In this document: positions 47,601 through 59,541 of the stretch, one piece after another
Numbering within the stretch: position 1 is the first letter of the stretch
Layout: each line of letters opens with the position of its first letter
Assembly: GCA_024811115.1 (NCBI GenBank)
Contig: JAKOGH010000315.1
Coordinates: 62,001 to 126,000 of the forward strand
DNA length: 64,000 nucleotides
Reading direction: 5' to 3'
Source of the DNA: Terana coerulea
Lineage: Eukaryota; Basidiomycota; Agaricomycetes; Polyporales; Phanerochaetaceae
Notes under the pieces: generated by a model
What the model was told of the DNA's origin: nothing
The model's input: the letters and a program-made list of their open reading frames with translations, nothing else
Databases searched by the model: none
Position numbers and translations under genes: made by a program

Positions 47601-49226
47601 TCAGTCTGACCAAGTGGGGCAGTGGAGAAAACCGCAACCAGAACTACTCCTCTATGCCCAAAGCTCTCCTGATGCTAGCCTTCATGACCACAGGGTGAGT
47701 ATTTCTACTCCGTGTATGCCGCATATGATAGCATTCTAACCACGAGCAGTGAGGGCTGGAATCAGTACATGCATGACTAGTAGGTCGCAATTTTCGTCCG
47801 TTTCGACGGTATCTCATTGCCTCTGTAGCGCCATTGTGTACCCTCATTGCACAAACTCGGTGTCGACAATTTCGGACTCGGATTGCGGCAGTATCGGGTG
47901 GTCATTCACTCTGTTTATTGCTTGGAACTTGCTGAGCATGGTAAGTTTTTACTTGCTTTTATATCGCTACGTCTGACCGATATTCTCGTAGTACATCTTT
48001 GCCAATCTGTTCACTGGTAAGCTTCCTATCATGATTGCTGCTATCCATGAGCTTATGTGGTTGATGCAGGTGTTGTTGTCGAAAGTTTCAATTACGTATT
48101 CCAGATGACAGGTGGTTCTAAAGAGATCACTCGTGAAGAGATGCGCTCTTTCAAGAAGGTCTGGGCAGAGTTTGCGAATCCTAAGACTGGATATTTGGAG
48201 CGCAACAAATTCGTTCCGTTCTTTGGCGTAAGCATCCCGGTGTCCACGTCGACGACTGATGACTGACGATTCTACCTGCAGAGACTATCAGGGATCTTCG
48301 AAGTGAGGATTTACCCCACCGAGTACAATATCCGGAACATCATCTCAAGATCTCCGGCTGACGAGTTGGCCATGGTCTCGAATCGCTGGAGCGAGGAGAC
48401 CGAACTCGACATACAGAAGCTGCAAGCCAATGTGAACAGCGTCGATCGCCTGCTGATCAAGCGCCGCAAGAACTTGTACAACCGACTGTACCATGAAGCC
48501 CGTATATCTCACGAACCTGGCAAGGGAATTTCATTCACGAACATGCTTCTTCTACTCGCACACCACAAACTAATCGTGGACCACGATGCCCTTGTGTACG
48601 TTGTTGTCGTCTGTTGTCGCCTGTCGCAAGCTTGATTACTTATGCCGTTTATTTAGCCTGCAGGACTTAGTTGTCAGGACGGAGACCAGCAAGCTTGTGA
48701 CAGATTTGGTAGACTTCGACCGCGTGCAATCGCTGCTCCTCATGATCTTGTATCGGCGACGATACCTTGCAGCCCGAGAGCATGCCCGAGAGCAGAAGAA
48801 AGCACACGAAGGGTTACCCGATATCGTCGTTAGCGGGGAGAGCCGGTCACCCCGCCCTCAACGACACGAGATATAACGTCGCCCGGTCAAACTGCCGTCT
48901 GGCGGCCTTCGGAAGGAGATTCTCCAACCCCGATGACCTTGTCTCGAGCGCATTCGCCAGACACGTCGCTTTCGACGGAGACGCCATCTCGGTCCAACCT
49001 GCGCAGAGGCCGACGAGTCAGTGATATGAGCATGTTGTCGTCAGACTTGCGCCCATCGTAAGTGCCTCTTCTCGTCGAATCAAAAACCATTGCTGACGTA
49101 GTCCCCAGGTTCGACATTTCTAGGGAGTCGCGGGTCGTTGAAGAGGATCACGATAATGTCCTGTCTTCAATGCAAAATTCCATGTGGGGTGAACTGCTGC
49201 TTGAGGCCGCACAAGAGGAGTCATAG
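41681..49226 (+). CDS. CCH1: Cch1 voltage-gated calcium channel alpha subunit
   Basis: It starts [20 protein letters not shown] at 41681 with a long Ser/Pro-rich cytosolic head. About 20 short introns follow and the product is roughly 2,100 residues. Four six-helix domains are visible. Domain I runs from [17 protein letters not shown] to [20 protein letters not shown]. Domain II has [18 protein letters not shown] and [19 protein letters not shown]. Domain III has [20 protein letters not shown] and the S4 [20 protein letters not shown]. Domain IV has [20 protein letters not shown] and [15 protein letters not shown]. The pore positions read Asn in VSSANGWSG, then Glu in [20 protein letters not shown] and TTGEGWNQYM. 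A cytosolic tail with an EF-hand-like region ends in [14 protein letters not shown]. Cch1 with Mid1 is the plasma-membrane high-affinity Ca2+ influx channel. One frame break lies at the G-run 48835-48838 before [11 protein letters not shown]. Confidence 0.95.
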
Positions 49227-49452
49227 CACTCCTGCCACTCGTTTTCATTTATTACTCTTGCTTCATGGGACATTGTAGGGACTATCAGACTGTCATCATG
49301 TAGAACTGCATCGTTGCATTAGTACTTGTAGATTATCCTGTTCACATCGTAATTTAATCAGCATAGGACGAAATCAATTGCATACTAGTGTACGACATTG
49401 CAGAATGGCATGATGAGAGGGAAGCATGTGTACAGTACATGACCTAAAAGGC

Positions 49453-52400
49453 TTAAGGCCGTCCGCCACGTCTGGGACGCCAAACACCCTTTGGTGCAAC
49501 TTTCTGGAAGCCATCCTCTTCCGCTTGAGACTGCTCCTTAGCTGCGGGAGCGGCGGCAGGGGCAGGGGCGGGGGCAGGGGCGGGGACTCCGGTCGTGAGC
49601 CAGGGCCACCACCGGCGGTTTCTGCTTGCTGTTTCGCCGCCAATCTAGCACGCCAGCCACCACCCTCGGCAGCACCAGCGCCGGGAGCGCGGAATTTGGG
49701 TCCGCTGTCGGAAGAGGGCAGAGGAGCGGCGGAGCGGGTAGGTGTGGCAGGAGCTGGAGGTGCGCCGGGGCGTCTCCAAGCATCTTCCTTGGGTGGTGCA
49801 CGGGTGGCGGGGGCAGCAGCAGGAGGGGCGCGAGCACCGAGACGTTCCCGCTCGCGCTCAGCGGCGCGCTCTTGGCGGCGGCGTTCGGCCTCCTCTTCTC
49901 GCTGTTGTTGCTGCTTGACCTTTTCGAGGGTGGCGGCGCGCTCTTCCTCGCGCTGCCTGCGTAATGCTGCCTTCGCCTCCTCCTCCTCGCGTTTCTTGGC
50001 TTCCACGGCAGCTTCGGCAGCTTCCTCCTCGGCGCGGCGATGTTCTTCCTCGGCGAGTCGCTCTGTGAAACACCAGTTATTAGCATTGCGACGGGGACTC
50101 AGGGAAGGGTCAACAGTACCTTCTTCGAGGCGCCTCTCCTCTTCCTCGCGCTCTCTCCTGATCCGCTCCTGTTCCTCTTCGTAGAGACGCTCTTCCTCGC
50201 GCTCCTTCAAGACGAGCGCCTTCCTCTTCGCTTTTTCCTCCTCGATCTTCTTCTGAGCAAGCTGCTGGCGCCTGGCAAACTCCTCGCCACGCTTGCCGAC
50301 GATGACTTCGCGGTAGGCCTGGTAGTCGCCCAGAATGCGAGCGAGACGCTTCTTGGTCTCCAGGTCTTGCTGATGCGCTAGGCGCGCACTCTCGACACGG
50401 GACTTCTGAGCGGCCTCGTGCGCAGCCTTGTCACTGGCTTGCTGAACTTCGTAATCCTTGGCCAACAGGGGACGCTCCTCCTTGCGGTAGGCACGCTCGA
50501 TGTGGTCAAGACGCTTGGACGCAATGCGGAGGCGTTCGTTGATTTCCTTCTTCTCCTTCTCGAGCTGCTCGACTTGTAAGCGCATGAGATTATCAGTGCT
50601 GAGATTCTCCATTTCCTAAGAGACGAAGGGGTCAACGTCGCGAGCTTGTTTGAAAATTTGTCTGGGTACTTACGGTAACATCGACCTTGAGAGTACCCTT
50701 CTCCTTGAGACTCTGAGCGAGTTTGCGAGCCTCCTCGGTACGAATTGCTTCGATCTCGCGCTTGGCACGCTCAACATCCCTCCTGCGAGCCTCCTCAGCC
50801 TGCCTGCGCTCCTGCTCATCCTTCTCCTTGCGGCTGAGCTCTGCACGGCGGCTGGCCTCCTCCTTCTCCTTGCGGGCAGTAAGCTCAACAGCCAACTCAC
50901 GGCGCCGCGCGACGATGGACCGACGAAGCTGGAGTGCCTTGCGCTCTGCCTGAGCTGCAGCAATTAAAGTTGCAAACTTCTCCTGCTGTTCCTCCTCGGG
51001 AGCGGCGGTAGGAGGGAACAGCCTGGTGAGCGAGTTATGGAGGCAGGTGGCAAGGCCACTCAGGCGGGTACGGACGACCTCCGAAGTGGAAGGCTGGATC
51101 GCATTCGCGTTCACCATGGTGGAAGAGCTGGGGTCTTCGATGACGGAGAACGTGCCATCGACAAAGGTAACGCTACCTGCCGCGTGGTCAACCCGGATGT
51201 TAAGCTCGCCGCGACGAGCGCAACCCATGACATAGGCCTCGACCTGCTCCTCGTCAAAGACGCTGGATCCCTCGGCGGAGCTGGCACGGAGGGGGGCGAC
51301 GAGTTCCAGGAGCTTATCGATCTTGATCGACGAGTAGACCTGCGAAAGCTGTGAGAGCAAACGGGAGAGAAGGGCATGTTGAAGCAGAGGAAGATAGGGA
51401 GAGTAGCTGGCATCGTTGCTGAGAGACTGGAAGAGGGGCGCGACAGTAGAGCATAGGGTCAGTGGGTCAAAGGTGACCTCGAGGATGTTGTAAAGTTCCC
51501 TCAGGTGCTCGGGAGACAGCTTCAAGACGTTGCGAGACAGCTTATGGAAACACATTAGAGATTGAGCATTAGCGAGCAAAGAATGGACATACAGCGTCTT
51601 TCAGGAGACCGGCCCTGGTGGGAGTCCTAGTCAGGCCGAGAAGAGCGGTGAGCCTTTGGTTCTTGCCCTTGGCGTCCTCAGCGCCGTCACCCGACTTTGA
51701 TCCAACAGGAACAGCGAGTGCGCTAACGAGCACCTGGCCAGCCAAACGCCGCATCTCCTCGTCCGACTTGCCGCCGATTACACTGACAATGGTGTAGTAG
51801 CGGCCCCACGCAGCGGCATGGTAGAGGGCGTTACCGCTCATCAGGAAGATCTTGGTGAGCTTCTCGTAGTAGTTGGCCATCATGGCGGGGCGGGGCGCCT
51901 TCTTCGCCATAGTGAGCAGGTTGTGAACATCCTCGACTGAACGGAACGCCTCTTGCCAGAGCTCGAGTTCAACGGAGGTGTTGAGCTGGGCAAAACGGGT
52001 GTCCAGATGGTGTTGGAGAATCTCGGGGTCGGAGAGGTTGATCGAGTGCGGCTGATGCGCATACTTGGCGACGTTGGCCAAGTGCAGACGGAGGGTCTCG
52101 CAGAGACGGCGGAATTCGACCTTACGATCGTGCTTCAAGCAGAAGCGGAACGCTTGTTGCGCGATTTGCTGAGAAACACATTGAAGAGTGCCACACAGTA
52201 GACCCGATAGTTTTACGCACCTGGTACACGCCCTCCAGCCTCGCGTTATTTTTCAGCGTCTCCAATGCCGTGCGGTAGCTCTCCCACAGGAACTTGAGCC
52301 AGGGGGTGACGAGAGCTCTGTCTGTCCTATCCTTGCTTTGATCGCCACTGACGGCGCCGAGCAGAATGCTCTCCGGTGTCTCACTCGCCTCCAAATCATC

Positions 52401-52748
52401 CACGTCCACCGCCACGGCCTTATCGGCCTTTTCCTGTGCCTCTTGCACCTTCGCATCCGCAAGCTGAATGAACTTGTTGATGACAACCTCGATAGATTGC
52501 ACGCTAGTATTTTGAGCAATGTTCTTGTATTGCATGAGACCCTCCTTCGCGGTACGCCCCTTACGCATATCGACGCAAAGCTCGACGAAGCGCAGCATGA
52601 TCGGTTCCAGGGAAGCCAGAGGCGTAGAGCGGAATCGTTTTGAGGAAAACATTTCTGTCAAAGACTGCAAAGCAGCATGTGTTTGCCCGACAGAGACAAG
52701 GCCCTCAGCTTGCTTGAGGACCGTCTCGGGCTTGGAGAACGGTGCCAT
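49453..52748 (-). CDS. TIF32: Translation initiation factor eIF3 subunit a
   Basis: It starts [20 protein letters not shown] at 52748 and covers the whole eIF3a layout. There is an N-terminal helical region ([40 protein letters not shown]), the PCI core ([60 protein letters not shown] followed by RVDH) and a very long charged coiled coil ([40 protein letters not shown]). An Ala/Pro linker and the conserved end [20 protein letters not shown] (TAA complementing 49453-49455) follow. eIF3a scaffolds eIF3 and contacts the 40S subunit. Introns lie at about 52157-52221, 51543-51590, 50615-50672 and 50062-50119. A frame change is needed in the GC-rich linker near 49575-49610 to reach the conserved end, probably an indel. 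Confidence 0.94.
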
Positions 52749-53167
52749 ATTGTTTCTACACAAAGTTTCGTACCAAGTGCAGCTTCGATGCGACAGTATG
52801 AACTCACTATTTAGAGGCAAAGATCTACACCAATAACGCGCAGATCGTTGACGATGGTACTATCGTCGTGTAGAGTGGTGTAAAGACCTGCTGCACGCCG
52901 GTACCGACGATGAGCAAAGTTTCGGGATGAGGTCAAAAGAAGTTCGAACTCCGACGGCCGGCCGAGCACTCACTCCCCGCGGAGCGCCAAGAGGTTCAAG
53001 CCCCGATTCATAGGCGCGCTCCCGCGTTCGAACCCGGCCAGGGCTGGCGCTGGACGTCGACGACTGTACACTGTACTGCATGAAGCGATGGAAAGAACAG
53101 AGGTACGGTGTGGGACTACAGTAGAATCGGAAGTATGGCATCGACTTTATGTAGTTTTCTAGATAAG
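52749..53167. other. Intergenic region upstream of eIF3a
   Basis: It contains the eIF3a promoter and the 3' flank of the beta-trefoil gene. The GC-rich part near 52950-53050 has two GTTCAAG/GTTCGAA elements that recall tRNA T-arms but no cloverleaf can be drawn. Confidence 0.4.
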
Positions 53168-55524
53168 TCATGGCTGGCATGGAGAAAAGTCCTCTTTACC
53201 ACGGAACCTTGGTGAGGTACATTCGCTCTCTTCATCGGTCACCAGGACTCGACACACCCTGCCGTTCTTCCAGCCAACAACTAGCTGTGGAGCAACGACG
53301 AGAGAAGTGTACCCAGAGCTCAGCATGTCCTGGATTGTTGCATGCTGATGTCGCAGTACATTGAAGAATTGGCGGCGCAAGGCGGGTGACGCGTCCTGCG
53401 TTTGGAGTGTGAGCCGCTCTGATACCTCCTTCTGAGATTCGGCAATTGCGGACATAGGCCCCGTCAACTCTGGGGGCACAATGGACAACGTCGAGTCGTA
53501 CAAAATACGACAGACTTCACCACTGTTCGCATCAATCAACCTCCACTGGCAGGCCGTGCTATCGAAAGCAGTCGGAGGCGCAGTGTCTACCAGGCCCGTG
53601 GTGCGGGACTGGCATAGCAGTCGGCCAGAGGCAAAATTCTTTGAAGGTAAACGTGCCGTCCCTCGGTATGACTTTCCACATATGATGTCGGTCGTTTGGC
53701 CAGAACCTGTCGTAGTTCGCGCATATGTGCGCTTGGCCCCAATGGTCCAGGGTGGTGACGCGAGGGGGTGCGCCAATCGCAATGGCAAACATATCTTCGG
53801 CTGACGGAATCATCGCATCCTTGAGCGAATGTATGAAATGCCAGCTGGTAGCAGTGTTCACATCGTCGCCGACGATGATGTTAGGGTCGTCCATATGGTC
53901 ATCGAGACCGGTGGCAACGGCATACTTTTCGGACGACGCATTCTGTAGACGGTATTGTCGACGGATGAGATTGTACTCAGAGTTTGGCGGTCCAGGATTC
54001 AACGGTGAGCGAGGTGAGTGATCGGAGATAGGAAAGCGGATTAGGGACCATTCCTGTCTGGCATATGGGCCGTCCGACTGAATACGAGTGAAGTGAATGT
54101 AATCACAATCCCCTCCAAGGGGACATCTTGCATCCAATACAGTAGGTGGACCATAAACTCGGAGTGTACAATAATCGTACCTAAAGGAACAATACACATC
54201 TCAGTGTCACGATGCTCGAATTATTCAAGTTATCACACACTCACCCATCCGCCCGTCGAGAGCCGTAGATTGCCCAGTTCTGGTTCCAACTTCCATGTGC
54301 AGGATGAACCAACACCTGACTGCCTTCGATCGATGACTGGCTGTCATCGTCATTTTTGGCGTCAAGTAACAGTCCAGTAGCAATGTTCCGAATTGTGTAT
54401 TCGAAATCTTTGCCTAGCGTCTTGGAGATTGACCATAGCTGATATTCTGAGAGAGCGGTGCCGGACGGCGCGAGGTATACGTGGAAGGCCCAGTTCTTGT
54501 GATCAGGTTTGGCATGTCCCGCCTCGATGACGCGACCGTCCAGAGCGCTCCGTATCAGGTACAAGCCTTCAGAAATTGACAAGGGGCAGTGCGTCGCAAT
54601 CGGCACCATTGGCCGTGTCTGCGAAGTACCATAAATCGCGACTAGCGTAACAGAAGAAGTCTACTCACTACTGCAGACACCGTGGATAACTTCTGGACGA
54701 TGTGCTCCTGCGAGATTCGTAAGCTTACGCTGGATTGTATCTACATTACATGTCTTAATGATTGCAGACAGTAGCATGAGGTGACTCGACATGTCGGCTA
54801 ACCTCGAAAATTTGGAAGGCATGGGTGAGCCGAGTGTTCAAGACCTTTACCGCTGAAGCGTCCTCCGATTTGTAGAAAAGCCTCTTGTAGCTTGGCCTTG
54901 AGGCTATCTCCTTGGCAAGATGGAGGATGTCATTCATGGCACTGAGTATATGTAACGGTATTAACGGATCCATCCGGCGTAGATTCCGAGTCATAGCAAG
55001 GTCACCTGCCTTGTAAGTTGGTGCGTATCTTTCTCAAGTTGCGTCGCAATATCCACTTTCGTTCCATCGCATGCGCGTGCTACCGCCAGGGTGTAATCGC
55101 CTGCACGGATGGCAATATCACGTAGCGCCTCCTTCGTAGTTTGTATTTCCTATGGTGCTACTTATCAGCACGTGCTCTACAACCACCACACTATGAAACG
55201 CACGTCTATCACTTCCAAAATTTTGACACTTGTGCCAGCAAGATACTGGATGAACGGCAAGCTGTCGGTCGCCTCCAAAATGGTCTTGAGAGTATCCAAC
55301 ATAGCGCTTGCCGCACCTCCGGTCATCAAGGAGCTAGAAGCGCTCTTTGGAGATCCAATAGCATCGTCCAAAGTCGAGAACGGCTTCGGCGAGGAAGGCC
55401 TGTTTGTAAAAAGACTTGTGGAATTGCGAGGTGACAACATTCCAGCGGCGTTAGGTTCTGGTAGACAGGAAAGAGTGAGCACGGCGTCGAGGCTAGTGAT
55501 AATGCGTGGCAGATTACATTTCAT
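53168..55524 (-). CDS. MLKL-like helical bundle fused to ricin-type beta-trefoils
   Basis: The frame opens at 55524; the Met at 55326 (MTGGAASAMLDTLKTILEAT) is a likelier start. Exons then give SLPFIQYLAGTSVKILEVID, EIQTTKEALRDIAIRAGDYT, TQLEKDTHQLT, AMNDILHLAKEIASRPSYKR with LFYKSEDASAVKVLN, and LTHAFQIFE. This resembles the MLKL-type N-terminal four-helix adaptor common in Agaricomycetes. A lectin-like part follows with repeated aromatic Q/x-W motifs: SEYQLWSI, NQNWAIY, RQEWSLI, ATSWHFI, HHMWKVI, ACQWRLI, enough for two beta-trefoils. The C-terminal part, from ASPALRRQFFNVLRHQHATI to the end (53168), is unrecognised. One intron seems to use a GC donor (ACAAG|GCAGGT near 55008). A frame break lies in the A-run at 53633-53636. 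No enzymatic domain is seen. Function is unknown. Confidence 0.55.
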
Positions 55525-57101
55525 TTACGCGAGCGCGCATCGATGAGGCGATGTGCGCAGCCCAATGCGGTGAAGACGCTGTTTCCCTCCGCATTGACTG
55601 AGCTGCAGTCTACCTACGGAAAATCCCTGATCTTTGAAACATCTGGCGAGTAAGGACGTGTCTGCTGATCGCTTAAGTTTGAGACTTACTACACAAATCC
55701 CTCCGTCAGCCCTGGCGTGGTTAAACGGTGGTGGTCATCTGCACAGCGTGGAAAGCGATGAAGGTTGGCGGGAGCCTGCGCGCTGAGGTGAACATTGTAG
55801 ATCAAAAGTGAAAGTGACGAGCAAGTGACAATTGAAGTCTGTGAAGACAAGCCTGGGCGCCAGTGCCGCCGTCCGCGTCACTAAATCTTACGTCATCCCG
55901 CCTTCGCCGTTTTGGCGCGGGACCGCGGACGGACCGGCGTTCCGAACTTTGTGGCGTTGCTGAGCGCGGGCTGTGCAATAGACGCTAAAACCGCTTTTCG
56001 TTCCAACCATCATCATCCCCATCTTGCGTCTATGCATGTTTTACAAGGAAACCTATTCTTTGCGCTAAAATCAACCGAGCTTATTTGCGACGAAGAATAA
56101 TTTACTGCTGTCGCCTATCCCCGCCAACGTTCGCTCCGTCATTGCGCATGCCCGCTGTTTGTCGGAGTGGAAACAAGCTCAACGCCACCTGGCGTCCAAC
56201 CTTCTCTGCGTTCTTGCACTGATCGGAAGACATAGCTTAACCTATTAATTAAGGACTCGGCTCCTCAGTCAGGCCACAGTGTGCTATAGTTGTGCAGGAT
56301 CTACGAAGAAGTTGGGAAGCAGTCACCTCATCGCGGACCCAATACTACATCCGTTCTGACGCAGTGGCCACCTGCTGCAGCTGGCCCACAGTGCCGGCTG
56401 TCAGTTGTGTCAGGTGTGTACTCTTTTGTAATTTATCGAGTTGGAACTGTCCTTACACTACATTCTGTTAGTTCGCTAAGACATACGATACTGACGAGGA
56501 CGGAATGCTTTATTTTTCCTGCATTTCAGAGGGAATCACGACCGGGCGAGCCGCGCAAGCGCACGGACTGGTGTCGGGCAATTCTCAACGAAGCTACCGG
56601 AATCTGCTCCAGCATCCGACTATGATTTGTCGTTTTGCCTTCTCTGGAACATGTTTGGATGACGAACTCCGGAGGCTTATGCCGACCGACCGACAACCGA
56701 GCGAACAGTGTGTCTTTGCTATGGGACGACACTGAAACTGCCTACTATCGAGCATGATAGTTGCTTTAAGGGGTGGGGCTTGTTTCTGTTATCCACATGT
56801 CTTGCACCTGCTACTGGGAGCGGCCGCTTCGAGCCTGCATCAAGCACTTCGTCGGAGCGGACGTAGTCCAAGCAAACTTAAGCTTACGGTAGGCTACATT
56901 TAGCTCCCTAGTGTTATCGCCCATTCCTCGAATCACTGATTTGCTCAATCGTACCACAGGACCGAGACAGACAAATATCGTTATGTCCTTGCTGCAACGG
57001 GATAATCATGCGCCAAAGCCATGAAACATGCGCGCACAGTGATATATCTAGAGCAAAGCTCTGTGCGGGTTCCATACCCGCATCTCCCCATACTCGATAT
57101 C
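55525..57101. other. Divergent intergenic region, 1.6 kb
   Basis: It contains the promoters of the beta-trefoil gene (left) and the FAD oxidoreductase (right). Open frames are short and unrelated, and no repeat or RNA gene was found by eye. An AT-rich patch (TTAACCTATTAATTAAGG) lies near 56239. Confidence 0.4.
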
Positions 57102-59264
57102 ATGGCTTCCTCTGCATCCTTGAGCTCGATGCAAGGCATTGCGCTCCTTTCTCCGTTGCTCCTCGTCTTCATCTGGCGGTTTATCGGGAGACTCACCCGA
57201 GCCTACTTCATCAAGACCTACACGACCCTCGACGGTCTACCGCTGCTTGGAGCCGGCCGCACCAAGAAGATTCAAGGCACTGCTGTCGTTTGTGGTGGAA
57301 GGTCAGTAACTATACTCTGTGTTCCCTGTCTTTGACTAAGTGTTTTGCTATACAGTATCTCGGGTCTCCTCACTGCTCGTGTTTGCTCAGACCACTTCAC
57401 CAACGTTATTCTCATTGACCCCGAACTACATGAAGTCCAACGCTCAAAGCCAAGCACCCGTATCGCTCAGTACGACTCACTTCACGGTATGAACTACGGT
57501 CTAGACGACCTTTGCGTTCGCTTACACATCCTCACCAGGTTACCTGACCTTCGTCCTCGATGGTCTGAGGAAAGCTCTGGCCTGACTTCGATGCGGAGTT
57601 GACCAGTGTTGGCGGCTTGTACGTGGCGTCGCATCACTTATACGCACGTTCTACAGTCTCTGATCGTCGATATATAACTAGTGTTGCGCCCGGCGACGTC
57701 AAGCCGTTCTTCGGCGGTACCCTTATGCCTGCTCCGTACGAGGAGTACGAGAGCCAATCTGAAAAGCTCCCGGAGACTATGTTCATTCGCCGGCCGCAAC
57801 TCGAAAACCTCCTCCGCAAGCTGCTCTTATCTCCTTCCAAGGCTGGTTCGAACATTCATACTATCGTTGGCTCGGTGAGAGGTCTGAATGTCAAGACTGC
57901 GGACAACGGCGCCCAGGTGAACGCTGTGGTCATTCGCCAACCTAACGGGTCTGAGATCACCATCAACGATCCGACTCTGGTCGCAGGTATGTGTCGACGA
58001 CGTTGGTAGCGTACTTGATGCTGACTCCTTTGACTGCATAGACTGTTCCGGAGACACTCAAGCAGGGTTCAAGTGGCTCAAGAAAGCGGGTTACGACATG
58101 CCGCAGGACACCCGCCTCGAGTATGACCAGAAGCTGTACTACGTCACCATCACGTTCAACATCTCAGACGGCATGAAGCAGAGAATCAACAAGATCTTGG
58201 TCGACGGCGGCCAAGGTGGCTTCGACCGTATCGGATGGCTCTACACCTTCGTCCCCCACTACACGATGTGCAACGAAGGGTTTGTACTGGGTAAAATGGA
58301 TAATGACACCAGTAAGTCGCGACGCTTTGCATATGGATGTCCCGACGCTAACATAATCGATGTAGTGCAACTATGTTGCGGTGGTTGGGGCGACGTCTCG
58401 CTTCCACTCTCCACAGGGGACATTGAATCCTACGTGAGCTCTACCCGCGGGAGAGAGCCAGTTCCGGAGTGGGTGATCGAAACCCTGCGCATCCTTGCTG
58501 AAGAAGGCAGCCCCAAGTTCAAGCCGTTGAAGATCCGTGAGTGTCGCACCTGCTCATGTTCGTTCTCGCGGCTGAGACCTCGTTTAAGGGCCGTGCTCGT
58601 ACATCCGGTACCAGGACGTGAAGAACATACCTTCCAATTTCGTAGCCATCGGTGACGCCATGTTGCAGCTAAACCCCATCTATGCGTGCGTTGCATTACT
58701 CTCGCCTTTCGGGGGAATGTCTGACTCCACAGAACAGGCAAGGTTGCAGCAAAGCAATGATGGGCGCTGTGACTCTGAACGCCCTCCTCTCTGCGAGCGC
58801 TCCCATCTGCCGGTCCTCCAAAGGTGACGCGCGGGATGAGATGCCCGCCCACTTCGCCCGCGAGTACTTCCGCGAAGTCAGCAACCATGGACAGGCACTC
58901 TGGTACGCCATTCGGCTTGAGCCATCTGCCCACTTACTCACAGCTAAATGCAGGGAGTCCACGAAGACCTTCGACTATGGCTTCACCAGCACACGGCCTT
59001 GCCAAGGCGAAACTTTGAACACAGGGTCCTTTGCCCGGTGGTATCTCGATCTCTTCATCGAAGCCGCACTAAAGGTACGAAGAACTACCTCATGGATGTT
59101 GTCATATACTAACATACGTTTCTTGGCAGGACGAAGAATTGGCTTCGTGCATGTGGCATGTCCGAATGCTACTGGCGCCTCCTACCGACATGTTCGCACC
59201 CAGGATCCTATGGAAGTTGGCTAGTCGCACACTCCAAACCCGCCTCTCTCGGGTGGCCCACTGA
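57102..59264 (+). CDS. FAD-dependent oxidoreductase, membrane-anchored
   Basis: It starts MASSASLSSMQGIALLSPLL; the first 30 residues form a hydrophobic helix that may anchor it to a membrane. The FAD-binding betaalphabeta motif is TAVVCGGSISGLLTARVCSD followed by VILIDPE, with a split across the intron ending at 57355. Further pieces are LPETMFIRRPQLENLLRKLL, DCSGDTQAGFKWLKKAGYDM, NIPSNFVAIGDAMLQLNPIY (the second FAD-contact GD motif), QGCSKAMMGAVTLNALLSAS, ETLNTGSFARWYLDLFIEAA and LLAPPTDMFAPRILWKLASR, ending LSRVAH at 59264. This is a basidiomycete mono-oxygenase/epoxidase-like family of unknown substrate. About nine exons. One frame break near 57576-57580, before LWPDFDAELTSVGGLY. It is tail-to-tail with the DHTKD1 gene. 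Confidence 0.75.
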
Positions 59265-59541
59265 CGGAGCGGGTCTTGGTTGGTATACCTGTTGTGGCTG
59301 ATTTTCCGTGTCTTTGAGTAGCTGTACAATATTAGCATATGCAGTGTAATATGAGTATCATGCTCTGAGATGAGTGCGTACCATCAAGTTCAAGAGCTGA
59401 AATACATAATCGAAACTCATCTGAGTCGTCGTGCCACGCCGAACTTGCAATGTGTCTGCTGAGCACTGCCCCTTGGCGTATATCACATACCCACTTGCAT
59501 GTTGGATTTGGTACATTGAGCAGAAGCCTAGTGTCTAGTTT

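Noticed and set aside
49426..50184. Long plus-strand open frame opposite eIF3a, rich in Arg/Ser/Ala
   Set aside because: It mirrors the Glu/Arg/Ala-rich coiled-coil and linker codons of eIF3a on the other strand. There is no independent motif or splice structure.
52990..53045. GGTTCAAGCC and GTTCGAACCC elements resembling B boxes
   Set aside because: No matching A box at the right distance and no cloverleaf.
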